Positions 1 through 9,628 of a stretch of DNA of 64,000 bases are shown here, piece after piece. The notes below the pieces were generated by a model. That model searched no databases and had not been told where the DNA came from. It worked only from the letters and a program-made list of their open reading frames with translations. A program made the translations under genes and the position numbers. Numbering within the stretch: the first letter of the stretch is position 1; each line of letters opens with the position of its first letter. Source of the stretch: Escherichia sp. ESNIH1 (lineage in GTDB: Bacteria > Pseudomonadota > Gammaproteobacteria > Enterobacterales > Enterobacteriaceae); contig PQKR01000002.1 of assembly GCA_002918705.1 (NCBI GenBank), positions 434,001 through 498,000 of the forward strand, written 5' to 3'.

Positions 1-827
1 CCGCCGCCAAGCTGCGCGAGCTCGGCGTCCTTAACGGCAAAATCGCCACCGTATTCCACGGCATCGACATCTCCAGCCGGGCGGTTCTCAGCCACTATAC
101 GCCGGAGTATCAACAGCTCTTTCGCCGGGGCGACCTGATGCTGCCCATCAGCGAGCTGTGGGCTGGACGGCTCATGAATATGGGCTGTCCGGCGCATAAA
201 ATTGCCGTCTCGCGCATGGGTGTTGATATGTCACGCTTCTCTCCGCGTCTGGTGCAGGCCCCGGCAAACCCGCTGAATATCATCTCCGTTGCCCGCCTGA
301 CCGAGAAAAAGGGGCTGCACGTGGCCATTGAGGCCTGCCGTCTGCTCAAGGCGCGGGGCATTGCCTTCCACTATCGCATTCTCGGTATCGGGCCGTGGGA
401 GCAGCGTCTGCGTGGTCTGATTGCCGAGTATGATCTGCAGGAGATGATTGAGATGCCGGGCTTCAAGCCGAGCCACGAGGTGAAGGCGATGCTGGACGAG
501 GCGGATCTCTTCTTGCTGCCCTCGATCACCGGCGCGGATGGCGATATGGAGGGGATCCCGGTGGCGCTGATGGAGGCGATGGCGGTGGGTCTGCCGGTGG
601 TCTCCACCGTCCACAGCGGTATCCCGGAGCTTATCGACGCCGATCGGTCCGGCTGGCTGGTGCCGGAGAACGATCCTGAGGCGCTGGCGGACCGGCTGGC
701 TATACTGAGCGCTATCCAGCAGGAGGCGCTGGTGCCGGTCGTCTCCCGCGCGCGGGAGAAAGTTGAAACCGAGTTTAATCAGCGAATCATTAACCAGCGG
801 CTTGCTACGCTGTTGCAAGCGCTCTAA
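1..827 (+). CDS. wcaL: colanic acid glycosyltransferase WcaL, 5' end outside window
   Basis: This is the C-terminal part (about 275 codons, open from base 3) of a GT4 glycosyltransferase that adds a sugar to the lipid-linked colanic acid repeat unit at the cytoplasmic face of the inner membrane. The GT-B second domain is present: the ISVARLTEKKGLHVAIEAC stretch at about 290-350 and the nucleotide-sugar motif EGIPVALMEAMAVGLPVV near 550-600 with its two conserved Glu. E. coli WcaL is about 406 aa, so about 130 residues lie upstream of the window. The gene ends 12 bases before wcaM, as expected for the last genes of the Rcs-controlled wca operon. The identification rests on motif content plus the adjacent wcaM and galF. 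Confidence 0.93.
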   Translation, partial: AAKLRELGVLNGKIATVFHGIDISSRAVLSHYTPEYQQLFRRGDLMLPISELWAGRLMNMGCPAHKIAVSRMGVDMSRFSPRLVQAPANPLNIISVARLTEKKGLHVAIEACRLLKARGIAFHYRILGIGPWEQRLRGLIAEYDLQEMIEMPGFKPSHEVKAMLDEADLFLLPSITGADGDMEGIPVALMEAMAVGLPVVSTVHSGIPELIDADRSGWLVPENDPEALADRLAILSAIQQEALVPVVSRAREKVETEFNQRIINQRLATLLQAL

Positions 828-839
828 GCCAGAGGTTAT

Positions 840-2240
840 ATGCCAGATATCTTACTCTCTCGTCGCCGCTTTATCGGCGCAGGCTCTGCCCTGGCGGCGC
901 TGCCTCTTCTGTACTCGCCGCTGCTTCAGGCCCAGGCGTCCGGCAGCGTTGATATCCGCCGCTACCTGAAAGATGACGTTATCGCCGCGTTTAAGCAGGC
1001 CTTTGCCGAAGCCAGCACGGTGCTGGTGCCGGCGGGTGTCATCTGCGAGAACATCAACACCGCAATATTTATCCCGGCAGGTAAGACGTTGCTGATCCGT
1101 GGTGCGCTCAAGGGCAACGGTAAAGGGCGCTTCGTATTGCAGGACGGCTGCCGGGTACGTGGGGAGGAGGGCGGAAGCCTCTATAATATCACCCTCGACG
1201 TACGCGGCTCGGACTGCACTATCGAGGGTGTAACGATGAGCGGCTACGGCCCGGTGACGCAGATCTATATCGGCGGCAAAGAGAAGCGGGTGATGCGTAA
1301 CCTGGTCATCGATAATATTACGGTGACCAAAGCCAACTACGCCATTCTGCGCCAGGGCTTTCACAACCAGATAGACGGGGCGCGCATCACCAACGGCCGT
1401 TTCAGCTATCTGCAGGGGGACGCCATCGAGTGGAACGTGGCGATTAACGATCGCAACCTGCTCATCTCCGACCACGTCATCGACCATATCGACTGTACCA
1501 ACGGCAAAATCAACTGGGGGATCGGCATCGGGCTGGCGGGCAGCACCTATGACAATGACTATCCGGAAGACCAGGCGGTAAAGCATTTTACCGTCGCCAA
1601 CATTACCGGCAGCCACTGTCGCCAGCTGGTACATGTCGAAAACGGCAAGCACTTTGTGATTCGTCATATCACGGCCACGGATATCACTCCCGACTACAGT
1701 AAAAAAGCGGGCATTGATAACGCGACGGTAGCGATTTACGGCTGCGATAATTTCGTGATAGACGACGTTAAAATGCGCAACAGCGCCGGAATGTTAATTG
1801 GTTATGGGGTAATCAAAGGTAATTATCTTTCGATACCACAAAATTTCAGACTAAACGCGATCCATCTCGACAACGCCGAGCAGACGCGGAAATTACGTGG
1901 GATCCAGATCTCATCGGGGAATGCCGATTCGTTTGTCTCTATCACCAACCTCAATATTCAGCGCGCCTCGCTGGAGATGCATAATAAGCCCCAGCACCTG
2001 TTTATGCGCAATATTCAGATAATGCAGGAGGCCGCGACAGGCCCGGCGTTGAAGCTCCACTTCGACCTGCGTAAGGACGTGCGCGGCCGCTTTATGGCGA
2101 AGCGGGATACCCTGCTTTCACTTGCAAATATTCAAGCCGTAAATGAAAAAGGGCAAAGCTCAGTAGATATTGACCGACTCGATCAGCAGGTTATTAACGC
2201 TGAAAAATTAAACTTTTCCCTGCCGGCAAAGCGCTCATAA
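840..2240 (+). CDS. wcaM: colanic acid biosynthesis protein WcaM
   Basis: This 466-aa protein closely matches E. coli WcaM along its length, including the run around DGCRV-GEEGGS, the stretch [12 protein letters not shown] and the end near [10 protein letters not shown]. The N-terminus carries a twin-arginine type signal (SRRRFIG at residues 7-13) followed by a hydrophobic stretch ending in AQA at about residue 33, so export by Tat to the periplasm is likely. The body has the periodic Asn/Ile/Val pattern of a right-handed beta-helix such as those of polysaccharide lyases. Its exact role is not settled; it is the last gene of the colanic acid operon and is assumed to act on the polymer. The start has AGAGG five bases upstream. 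Confidence 0.94.
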   Translation: MPDILLSRRRFIGAGSALAALPLLYSPLLQAQASGSVDIRRYLKDDVIAAFKQAFAEASTVLVPAGVICENINTAIFIPAGKTLLIRGALKGNGKGRFVLQDGCRVRGEEGGSLYNITLDVRGSDCTIEGVTMSGYGPVTQIYIGGKEKRVMRNLVIDNITVTKANYAILRQGFHNQIDGARITNGRFSYLQGDAIEWNVAINDRNLLISDHVIDHIDCTNGKINWGIGIGLAGSTYDNDYPEDQAVKHFTVANITGSHCRQLVHVENGKHFVIRHITATDITPDYSKKAGIDNATVAIYGCDNFVIDDVKMRNSAGMLIGYGVIKGNYLSIPQNFRLNAIHLDNAEQTRKLRGIQISSGNADSFVSITNLNIQRASLEMHNKPQHLFMRNIQIMQEAATGPALKLHFDLRKDVRGRFMAKRDTLLSLANIQAVNEKGQSSVDIDRLDQQVINAEKLNFSLPAKRS

Positions 2241-2405
2241 TTGTTGTACGGCCATTTTGCGAGGATTCCTGGAGCCTCAACCCACGGCTTCGTATTACAT
2301 CTATTGCAGATGCCTTAATTGATAGCTGTTATTCAGCTAAATCGTACTGGCTAAACGAGATCAAAGGGCTATAATTCAGCAACCATTTTATAGGTGGAAG
2401 TGATA

Positions 2406-3308
2406 ATGATTAATTTGAAAGCGGTTATTCCGGTAGCGGGTCTGGGGATGCACATGCTGCCTGCCACCAAGGCGATCCCAAAAGAGATGCTGCCGATCGT
2501 CGATAAGCCGATGATCCAGTACATCGTCGACGAAGTGGTTGCTGCAGGGATCAAAGAGATCGTTCTGGTTACCCACTCCTCTAAAAACGCGGTGGAGAAC
2601 CACTTCGACACCTCCTATGAGCTTGAGGCTCTGCTGGAGCAACGCGTTAAGCGTCAGCTGCTGGCGGAAGTGCAGTCTATCTGCCCGCCGGGCGTGACCA
2701 TTATGAACGTGCGCCAGGCGCAGCCGCTGGGTCTGGGCCACTCCATTCTCTGCGCGCGTCCTATCGTCGGCGACAACCCTTTCGTGGTGGTGCTGCCGGA
2801 CATTATTCTGGATAACGCCAGTGCCGATCCGCTGCGCTACAACCTGGCGGCAATGGTAGCCCGCTTTAACGAGACCGGCCGCAGCCAGGTGCTGGCAAAA
2901 CGCATGAAGGGCGATCTCTCCGAATACTCCGTGATCCAGACTAAAGAGCCGCTGGATAGCGAAGGTAAAGTGAGCCGTATTACCAACTTTATCGAGAAAC
3001 CGGATCAGCCGCAGACGCTGGATTCAGACCTGATGGCGGTAGGGCGCTATGTCCTGTCGGCGGATATCTGGGCAGAGCTGGAGAAAACCGAGCCGGGCGC
3101 GTGGGGCCGTATTCAGCTTACCGACGCTATCGCTCGCCTGGCGGAAAAACAGTCCGTTGACGCGATGCTAATGACCGGCGACAGCTATGATTGTGGCAAG
3201 AAAATGGGCTACATGCAGGCGTTCGTGAAGTACGGCCTGCGTAACCTGAAAGAAGGGCAAAAGTTCCGCAACAGCATTCAGAAGCTGCTGAGCCAAAGCC
3301 AGGCCTAA
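2406..3308 (+). CDS. galF: UTP-glucose-1-phosphate uridylyltransferase-like protein GalF
   Basis: This 300-aa protein matches E. coli GalF (297 aa) nearly throughout. GalF is a GalU paralogue thought to modulate UDP-glucose supply. Notably the nucleotide-binding loop reads [19 protein letters not shown] instead of the GalU AGLGTR form, the hallmark of GalF. I chose the ATG at 2406 over an in-frame one at 2394 because it gives the family N-terminus [14 protein letters not shown] and has AGGTGGAAG at suitable distance. galF marks the left boundary of the O-antigen locus in enterics. A long inverted repeat with a T-run (3338-3402) follows and probably ends its transcript. Confidence 0.95.
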   Translation: MINLKAVIPVAGLGMHMLPATKAIPKEMLPIVDKPMIQYIVDEVVAAGIKEIVLVTHSSKNAVENHFDTSYELEALLEQRVKRQLLAEVQSICPPGVTIMNVRQAQPLGLGHSILCARPIVGDNPFVVVLPDIILDNASADPLRYNLAAMVARFNETGRSQVLAKRMKGDLSEYSVIQTKEPLDSEGKVSRITNFIEKPDQPQTLDSDLMAVGRYVLSADIWAELEKTEPGAWGRIQLTDAIARLAEKQSVDAMLMTGDSYDCGKKMGYMQAFVKYGLRNLKEGQKFRNSIQKLLSQSQA

Positions 3309-3337
3309 GTCACGATTAAGTAATATTTATTTAATTC

Positions 3338-3402
3338 AACGGCAAGAGATCGTTCACTATGCGGTAATAAATCGCGATGAACCATCCCTTGCCGTTTTTG
3401 TT
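3338..3402 (+). terminator. probable galF terminator (long stem-loop)
   Basis: AACGGCAAG at 3338-3346 pairs with CTTGCCGTT at 3388-3396 and is followed by TTTGTTTT. The 41-base loop holds GTTC/GAAC arms that could extend the structure. The large loop makes it less certain than a compact terminator. Confidence 0.45.
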
Positions 3403-3570
3403 TTACAACCCCCAAATTCTTGTAGATCAAAGGGTTGTGATGATTAATTATACAGCAAAACCATAAGAATTTTCCTTGTTTCTCTGCGCGTTTGGGATGA
3501 CAATTAGCACCTGATTTGTCGCCTAACTCACTTAGTTTGGGCGCGAGTTTTTGCACAATCTGGTCTAAAT

Positions 3571-3609
3571 CAGTCCACGGGTAGCTGTTGAGCCTGGGGC
3601 GGTAGCGTG
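3571..3609 (+). promoter_or_regulatory. JUMPstart element with ops (RfaH recruitment)
   Basis: The 39-bp JUMPstart pattern lies 70 bases before rmlB: GGTAGCTGTT at 3580-3589, then AGCC-GGGGC, ending in the ops core GGCGGTAGCGTG at 3598-3609. In enteric O-antigen and capsule operons ops pauses RNA polymerase and recruits RfaH, which suppresses termination and polarity along the long operon. The remaining part of the 371-base galF-rmlB gap shows only the galF terminator and AT-rich leader sequence. Confidence 0.93.
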
Positions 3610-3679
3610 TCTGCGCTTTGCATCATGCTGCTGCAACCTGCAACACACCTCTTCTTATTGAATTGACGGAATTGATAGC

Positions 3680-4762
3680 GTGAAAATCCTTGTTACTGGC
3701 GGAGCGGGTTTTATCGGCTCTGCGGTCGTCCGACATATTATTAAAAATACCCAAGATTCCGTTGTGAATGTTGATAAATTGACTTACGCCGGTAATCTGG
3801 AATCGCTTGTTGACGTCGCCGATAGCGATCGTTATGCCTTTGAGCGCGTGGATATTTGTGATGCCGCTGAGGTTGCTCGCGTTTTTGCCGAGCACCAGCC
3901 TGACGCCGTAATGCACCTGGCGGCAGAGAGCCACGTTGACCGCTCTATTACCGGCCCGGCTGACTTTATCGAAACCAATATCGTCGGAACTTACGTTCTG
4001 CTGGAGGCCGCGCGCGCCTACTGGCTGACCTTAAGCGATGAGGCGAAAAACGCGTTTCGCTTCCACCATATCTCTACCGATGAAGTGTATGGCGATCTGC
4101 CGCACCCGGACGAGCATCCGCAGGGCACGGCGCTGCCGCTCTTTACCGAGCAGACCGCATATGCCCCCAGCAGCCCGTACTCCTCTTCCAAAGCATCCAG
4201 CGATCACCTGGTGCGCGCATGGCGCCGCACCTATGGTCTGCCCACGCTGGTGACCAACTGCTCCAATAACTACGGCCCGTATCACTTCCCCGAGAAGCTG
4301 ATCCCGCTGGTGATCCTCAATGCCCTTGAAGGCAAACCGCTGCCGATTTACGGCAAAGGCGATCAGATCCGCGACTGGCTCTACGTAGAAGATCATGCCC
4401 GCGCGCTCTACACCGTGGTAACGCAGGGTGCGCCTGGCGAGACCTACAACATTGGCGGCCATAACGAGAAGCAGAACCTGGACGTGGTCCATACCATCTG
4501 TGACCTGCTGGACGAGATCGTACCGAAAGAGGGCTCCTATCGCGACCAGATCACCTACGTGACAGACCGTCCGGGCCACGACCGCCGCTACGCTATCGAT
4601 GCGGATAAAATTAGCCGCGAGCTGGGCTGGAAGCCAGAAGAGACGTTTGAGTCCGGTATCCGTAAAACCGTCCGCTGGTATCTGGATAATCAGCAGTGGG
4701 TGGATAACGTGAAAAGCGGCAGCTATAAGACCTGGATCGAGCAGAATTACGGAGAACGTTAA
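3680..4762 (+). CDS. rmlB: dTDP-glucose 4,6-dehydratase RmlB
   Basis: This is the second enzyme of dTDP-L-rhamnose synthesis: NAD-dependent conversion of dTDP-glucose to dTDP-4-keto-6-deoxyglucose in the cytoplasm. The 360-aa extended SDR shows the Rossmann glycine motif GGAGFIG (residues 7-13), the catalytic T133-D134-E135 trio in STDEVYG, and the Y167-xxx-K171 pair in SPYSSSK. Length matches E. coli RfbB/RmlB. The start is GTG (3680), as in E. coli, giving MKILVTGG. It is the first gene after JUMPstart, with rmlD two bases downstream. Confidence 0.97.
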   Translation: MKILVTGGAGFIGSAVVRHIIKNTQDSVVNVDKLTYAGNLESLVDVADSDRYAFERVDICDAAEVARVFAEHQPDAVMHLAAESHVDRSITGPADFIETNIVGTYVLLEAARAYWLTLSDEAKNAFRFHHISTDEVYGDLPHPDEHPQGTALPLFTEQTAYAPSSPYSSSKASSDHLVRAWRRTYGLPTLVTNCSNNYGPYHFPEKLIPLVILNALEGKPLPIYGKGDQIRDWLYVEDHARALYTVVTQGAPGETYNIGGHNEKQNLDVVHTICDLLDEIVPKEGSYRDQITYVTDRPGHDRRYAIDADKISRELGWKPEETFESGIRKTVRWYLDNQQWVDNVKSGSYKTWIEQNYGER

Positions 4763-4764
4763 GA

Positions 4765-5664
4765 ATGAATATTCTGCTGTTTGGTAAAACGGGCCAGGTA
4801 GGCTGGGAGCTGCAGCGTGCGCTGGCGCCGCTCGGTACGGTGACGGCGGTTGACGTTAAATCAACCACCTACTGCGGTGATTTTAGCAACCCTGAAGGCG
4901 TGGCGGAGACCGTTCGCCGCGTGCGTCCGGATGTTATTGTCAATGCAGCGGCCCATACCGCCGTTGATAAAGCTGAGTCCGAGCGTGAATTTGCTGAGCT
5001 CTTAAACGCCACCAGCGTTAAAGCTATTGCCGTTGAGGCCGAAAAGCTGGGCGCATGGCTGATCCACTACTCTACCGACTATGTTTTTCCCGGTACCGGA
5101 GAGACGCCGTGGCTGGAGACCGACGCCGTGGCACCGTTAAACGTCTACGGTGAAACCAAGCTTGCTGGCGAGAAAGCGGTGCAGGAGCACTGCACGAAGC
5201 ACCTGATCTTCCGTACCAGCTGGGTCTACGCGGGTAAAGGCAACAACTTTGCCAAAACCATGCTGCGCCTGGCTAAGGATCGTCCGGAGCTGTCGGTAAT
5301 TAACGATCAGTATGGTGCCCCGACCGGCGCAGAGCTGCTGGCCGACTGCACGGCGCATGCCATTCGCACCGCGCTGCACAAGCCAGAAGTGGCAGGCTTA
5401 TACCATCTGGTAGCGTCCGGCACCACGACGTGGCATGACTATGCCGCGCTGGTCTTCGCCGAGGCGAAAGCGGCGGGCATGGAGCTGGCGATTGAGAAAC
5501 TTAACGCCGTTCCGACCTCTGCCTACCCGACGCCAGCCCGCAGGCCAACCAACTCCCGTTTGAACACCGAGAAATTCCAGCGTCAGTTTGATCTGGTGCT
5601 GCCTGACTGGCAGGTTGGCGTCAAACGTATGCTGGCCGAGCTATTTACCACGACCTCATTCTGA
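4765..5664 (+). CDS. rmlD: dTDP-4-dehydrorhamnose reductase RmlD
   Basis: This is the last enzyme of dTDP-L-rhamnose synthesis, reducing dTDP-4-keto-L-rhamnose with NAD(P)H. The 299-aa SDR protein has GKTGQVG at residues 7-13, STDYVF at 103-108 and the catalytic Tyr128/Lys132 pair in NVYGETK. The gene starts two bases after rmlB. The gene order rmlB-rmlD-rmlA-rmlC is the usual enteric order. A compact hairpin follows its stop codon before rmlA. Confidence 0.97.
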   Translation: MNILLFGKTGQVGWELQRALAPLGTVTAVDVKSTTYCGDFSNPEGVAETVRRVRPDVIVNAAAHTAVDKAESEREFAELLNATSVKAIAVEAEKLGAWLIHYSTDYVFPGTGETPWLETDAVAPLNVYGETKLAGEKAVQEHCTKHLIFRTSWVYAGKGNNFAKTMLRLAKDRPELSVINDQYGAPTGAELLADCTAHAIRTALHKPEVAGLYHLVASGTTTWHDYAALVFAEAKAAGMELAIEKLNAVPTSAYPTPARRPTNSRLNTEKFQRQFDLVLPDWQVGVKRMLAELFTTTSF

Positions 5665-5675
5665 TTGACATATCT

Positions 5676-5695
5676 AATGCCCGGAAACGGGCATT
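5676..5695 (+). other. GC-rich hairpin between rmlD and rmlA
   Basis: AATGCCCG (5676-5683), GAAA tetraloop, CGGGCATT (5688-5695), then TTCTG. The eight-pair stem with a GNRA loop is very stable. It resembles a terminator with a poor U-run, so it may be a partial attenuator (RfaH would help read through) or an mRNA stabiliser. It lies 20 bases before the rmlA start. Confidence 0.6.
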
Positions 5696-5715
5696 TTCTG
5701 TATGCAGAGAAAAAA

Positions 5716-6594
5716 ATGACAACACGTAAAGGTATTATTCTGGCCGGCGGTTCCGGCACGCGTCTCTATCCGGTCACAATGGCCGTCAGCAAGCAGCTGC
5801 TGCCGATCTATGATAAGCCGATGATCTACTATCCGCTCTCCGCGCTGATGCTGGCCGGGATCCGCGATATTCTCATTATCAGCACGCCGATGGACACTCC
5901 CCGTTTTGAGCAGCTGCTGGGTGACGGTAGCCAGTGGGGATTGAATCTGCAGTATAAAGTGCAGCCAAGCCCAGACGGTCTGGCCCAGGCCTTCATTATT
6001 GGCGAAGAGTTTATCGGCGACGATAACTGCGCGCTGGTGCTGGGGGATAACATCTTCTACGGTCACGATCTGCCTAAGCAGCTGGAAGCTGCCGTCAGCA
6101 AAGAGAGCGGGGCGACCGTTTTTGCCTACCACGTTAACGATCCGGAGCGCTACGGCGTCGTGGAGTTCGACCGCAACGGTACCGCTATCTCTCTCGAAGA
6201 GAAGCCGCTGGAGCCGAAAAGCAACTATGCGGTAACCGGTCTCTACTTCTATGACAACCGGGTAGTGGAGATGGCGAAGAGCCTGAAGCCATCCCCGCGC
6301 GGCGAGCTGGAAATTACCGACATCAACCGCCTCTATCTGGAGCAGGGCGATCTCTCCGTGGCGATGATGGGCCGCGGCTACGCCTGGCTGGATACTGGAA
6401 CGCACCAGAGCCTGATCGAGGCCAGCAACTTTATCCAGACCATCGAAGAGCGCCAGGGACTGAAAGTGTCCTGTCCGGAAGAGATTGCTTTCCGTAAAGG
6501 CTTCATCGATGCCGAGCAGGTTAAAAAACTGGCGGCTCCGCTCGCTAAAAATGCTTACGGTCAGTATCTGCTGAAAATGATTAAAGGTTATTAA
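5716..6594 (+). CDS. rmlA: glucose-1-phosphate thymidylyltransferase RmlA
   Basis: This first enzyme of the rhamnose pathway makes dTDP-glucose from glucose-1-phosphate and dTTP. The 292-aa protein has the nucleotidyltransferase signature [11 protein letters not shown] near residue 11, KPMIYYPL, and the metal-binding LGDNIFYG. The reading frame is open from 5665, but the ATG at 5716 is preferred: it has GCAGAGA upstream and yields the family N-terminus (short polar stretch then RKGIILAGG), while the longer form would translate through the hairpin at 5676-5695. rmlC follows three bases after the stop. Confidence 0.96.
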   Translation: MTTRKGIILAGGSGTRLYPVTMAVSKQLLPIYDKPMIYYPLSALMLAGIRDILIISTPMDTPRFEQLLGDGSQWGLNLQYKVQPSPDGLAQAFIIGEEFIGDDNCALVLGDNIFYGHDLPKQLEAAVSKESGATVFAYHVNDPERYGVVEFDRNGTAISLEEKPLEPKSNYAVTGLYFYDNRVVEMAKSLKPSPRGELEITDINRLYLEQGDLSVAMMGRGYAWLDTGTHQSLIEASNFIQTIEERQGLKVSCPEEIAFRKGFIDAEQVKKLAAPLAKNAYGQYLLKMIKGY

Positions 6595-6597
6595 GCA

Positions 6598-7155
6598 ATG
6601 AACGTGATTAAAACCGCTATTCCTGACGTGCTGATTTTTGAACCGAAGGTATTTGGCGACGATCGTGGATTCTTTTTTGAAAGTTTTAACCAGCGTGTTT
6701 TTGAAGAGGCCGTTGGTCGTCAGGTTGAGTTCGTCCAGGATAACCACTCGAAATCCAGCAAAGGGGTACTGCGCGGTCTGCACTACCAGCTGGCTCCCCA
6801 TGCGCAGGGCAAGCTGGTTCGCTGCGTAGCGGGCGAGGTGTTTGATATTGCGGTGGATATGCGTAAATCGTCAGCCACCTTTGGTCAGTGGGTAGGTGTA
6901 AACCTCTCTGCAGAAAACAAACGCCAGCTGTGGATCCCGGAAGGGTTTGCTCACGGTTTTCTGGTGCTGAGCGAGACGGCAGAGTTTGTCTACAAGACGA
7001 CTGACTACTACCAGCCGCAGTCGGAACGTGCCGTGAAATATGACGATCCGCAGCTCAACATCCAGTGGCCGTTTACTGACGATCTGAAGCTCTCGCCGAA
7101 GGACGAAGCCGCCCCACAGCTGAATACTATTCCGGTGAATGAGCTATTTGAATGA
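6598..7155 (+). CDS. rmlC: dTDP-4-dehydrorhamnose 3,5-epimerase RmlC
   Basis: This third pathway enzyme is a double epimerase of the cupin (jelly-roll) fold. The 185-aa protein shows DRGFFFESF, QDNHSKSSKGVLRGLHYQ with the catalytic His62, and IPEGFAHGF. Its last four bases (ATGA, 7152-7155) contain the wzx start, so the two genes are probably translationally coupled. It is also the last GC-rich gene before the AT-rich serotype-specific block. Confidence 0.96.
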   Translation: MNVIKTAIPDVLIFEPKVFGDDRGFFFESFNQRVFEEAVGRQVEFVQDNHSKSSKGVLRGLHYQLAPHAQGKLVRCVAGEVFDIAVDMRKSSATFGQWVGVNLSAENKRQLWIPEGFAHGFLVLSETAEFVYKTTDYYQPQSERAVKYDDPQLNIQWPFTDDLKLSPKDEAAPQLNTIPVNELFE

Positions 7156-8396
7156 GCATAATAAAGAATAGTATCTGGAATGTTGCTGGTTATATTGTTC
7201 CTGCTATTATTACCATTCCTGCCCTGGGATTATTGGGGCGGGTATTGGGTGCAGAGATGTTTGGGGTATTTACCCTTGCATTAGCAATCGTCGGCTATGC
7301 CAGTATTTTCGATGTAGGATTAACGCGCGCGGTTATCCGTGAAATATCTATCTTCCGGGACGAGCTTGAAGAAAAGAAAAAAATAATATCTACAGCCTCG
7401 GTGCTGGTAATAATAATGGGTATAATCGCAGCATTGATAATATATTCCTGCAGCGATGCGATTACCAATCTGCTTAAAATTAGCCCAGCGTTACACATCC
7501 ATGTTGTAAACTCCCTAAAAATTCTAGCCCTGTCGATACCCCTGTTTTTAATCACCCAGATATGGTTAGCGATCCTTGAAGGCGAAGAAAGATTCGGCAT
7601 CCTCAACGTTTATAAATCAATTACCGGCTCACTGCTCTCACTTCTGCCTGTAGTTTTTATCTATATCAAACCAGAGCTAGAGTATGCCATTGCTGGGCTG
7701 GTTATTTCCCGGTTATTTTGCCTGATTATCGCATTCTTTTTATGCAAACGGATCGTCATTGAGGCAAAGCTAAGCTTCAGTGGTCCAACGCTGAAGCGTC
7801 TACTGATGTTTGGTGGCTGGATAACTGTCAGTAATATCATCAGTCCGCTAATGGCTTACTTTGATCGCTTTATTGTTTCTAACCAGCTGGGAGCAGCGGT
7901 AGTCGCCTTCTATACTGCGCCGTCGGAGGCTGTGGCAAGATTAGGGATCATACCTGGGGCTTTTGCCCGTGCTATTTTTCCTCGCTTGAGTGCCTCAAAA
8001 AGCGCCCATGACAGAAAAAGAAACAAAAAGCTTGTCACAATCCTGCTATTACTTATCACATTGCCAATACTGTTGGTAGGAATTGTAGCGGGGAACTGGC
8101 TAATGGTGCTGTGGATGGGGCCAGCATTTGCTGGTATGTCTGCAACGGTATTATCGGTATTGCTGGTGGGTTTTGTTTTCAACTCGTTAGCTCAAGTACC
8201 TTTCGCGAGTATTCAATCCAGAGGCTATGCCAGAATTACTGCGTATATCCATCTTTTTGAGTTGGTACCATATCTAATAATGCTTTTTTATTTAATAAAA
8301 GGCTATGGGATCCTTGGTGCCGCTTACGCATGGACCATAAGAATGGCAGTTGATTATATCTTGCTATCACTCTTTGATAGAAGGTTCGATAAGTAA
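7152..8396 (+). CDS. wzx: O-antigen flippase Wzx
   Basis: This 414-aa polytopic membrane protein of the MATE/PST superfamily has about 12 hydrophobic segments spread along the chain. The N-terminus (NSIWNVAGYIVPAI, then GLLGRVLGAEMFGVF) is typical of Wzx, which flips undecaprenyl-diphosphate-linked O-units across the inner membrane. It overlaps rmlC by four bases. Base composition changes abruptly here from the GC-rich rml genes to AT-rich DNA, as usual for O-antigen cores acquired by transfer. The assignment rests on fold-level pattern and context. Confidence 0.88.
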   Translation: MSIIKNSIWNVAGYIVPAIITIPALGLLGRVLGAEMFGVFTLALAIVGYASIFDVGLTRAVIREISIFRDELEEKKKIISTASVLVIIMGIIAALIIYSCSDAITNLLKISPALHIHVVNSLKILALSIPLFLITQIWLAILEGEERFGILNVYKSITGSLLSLLPVVFIYIKPELEYAIAGLVISRLFCLIIAFFLCKRIVIEAKLSFSGPTLKRLLMFGGWITVSNIISPLMAYFDRFIVSNQLGAAVVAFYTAPSEAVARLGIIPGAFARAIFPRLSASKSAHDRKRNKKLVTILLLLITLPILLVGIVAGNWLMVLWMGPAFAGMSATVLSVLLVGFVFNSLAQVPFASIQSRGYARITAYIHLFELVPYLIMLFYLIKGYGILGAAYAWTIRMAVDYILLSLFDRRFDK

Positions 8397-8449
8397 GTGC
8401 TTCGAAACTGGTTAAATACAGCTACCAGATAGAGAGAACTGGTCTATTT

Positions 8450-9628
8450 ATGATATATGTTTCTATTCTTGCAGTCATCACAGCGATAGGATTGTTTGTT
8501 GCGCTGTACTATATTAAAGCTAATTTAACCTCGCCTTTATCCTTGCACTGTTTGGCATGGTTTCTGGTAAGTGTAATTGGATTGTTTGCCTATGATGAAT
8601 TTATCGAGTTTCCACCAGTTAGTTATTATGCATTCCTGATATGGTATGTAATAATCTATTTTATATTGACTGTTGGTGAAATGGTTACTTTCAAATCCCA
8701 TACCCAGCAATACTTTTATAATAAAGAGTATAGCTGTGCCCGGTATTGGATCTTTGTTATACCTGTCGCTATCTATACCATCTGGGAAATCTATCGAGTA
8801 GGAACCAGCGGGCCAGCCTCTTTCTTCCTTAATCTTAGGTTGGCAAACATCGATGAAGACTACAGTGGCGAAAAGTTTTTAGTCATGACGGCGGTTTATC
8901 CGGTTATGATAGCGATTTTTGCTATTATTTGTATGTCAAAAACCAGCAGAACAAACATCTATGCAATTGTGTTTTGGGTAATGCTTTTCTGTATAGGAAC
9001 GATGGGCAAGTTTGCTGTTATTACCCCTATTATTATTTTTCTGGCTATACGGGAACTCACTAGAGGATTGGATAGAAAAAAACTTGTCATCTATTTGCCA
9101 ATGGTTGCAGTAGTTATCCTAATGTTGCACTTCGCCAGGATGGCAACCAATGACGATACGACATTAAGTTCAGTATTAGGTCTATATGTTTATTCACCCA
9201 TTCTGGCACTTAGTAAGTTATCTGATCTGGCTAATAATAATGCAGGGGAATATACATTCAGGTTCTTGTTCGCGGTTTTGAATAAAATTGGCCTTTCAGC
9301 AAATGAACCTGTAAAAACTATTCTTGACTATGTTGATGTTCCGGTACCAACAAATGTTTACACTGTTATGCAGCCGTTTTTTCAGGACTATTCGCTATAT
9401 GGTGTTGCTTTTGGTGCCATTCTATATGGCATAGTTTTTGCGTTTATTTACGGTTCAGCGAAGCAAGGAAATCCGGTATCTATACTTGCCTACGCCGTTC
9501 TCGCTGTGAGCCTTTTCACTTCTTTTTTGACAGAGACGCTGATTACTAATATTGCTGGTAATATCAAGCTGATTGTTTGTATATATCTCTTATGGCGGTT
9601 TACGGTAAAATGCAGAATAAAACAGTAA
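8450..9628 (+). CDS. wzy: O-antigen polymerase Wzy
   Basis: This 392-aa membrane protein has about 10-11 predicted hydrophobic helices and a larger central periplasmic loop (roughly residues 120-150 and 270-310, both with many charged and polar residues). That layout is characteristic of Wzy polymerases, which have little sequence conservation. It polymerises flipped O-units at the periplasmic face; WzzB (16716-17699) would set chain length. It is the only other polytopic protein in the locus besides Wzx, which supports the call. The downstream glycosyltransferase overlaps its 3' end. Confidence 0.83.
   Translation: MIYVSILAVITAIGLFVALYYIKANLTSPLSLHCLAWFLVSVIGLFAYDEFIEFPPVSYYAFLIWYVIIYFILTVGEMVTFKSHTQQYFYNKEYSCARYWIFVIPVAIYTIWEIYRVGTSGPASFFLNLRLANIDEDYSGEKFLVMTAVYPVMIAIFAIICMSKTSRTNIYAIVFWVMLFCIGTMGKFAVITPIIIFLAIRELTRGLDRKKLVIYLPMVAVVILMLHFARMATNDDTTLSSVLGLYVYSPILALSKLSDLANNNAGEYTFRFLFAVLNKIGLSANEPVKTILDYVDVPVPTNVYTVMQPFFQDYSLYGVAFGAILYGIVFAFIYGSAKQGNPVSILAYAVLAVSLFTSFLTETLITNIAGNIKLIVCIYLLWRFTVKCRIKQ

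Noticed and set aside
5674..6801. 375-codon minus-strand frame across rmlA/rmlC
   Set aside because: Shadow of two clear rml genes on the other strand.
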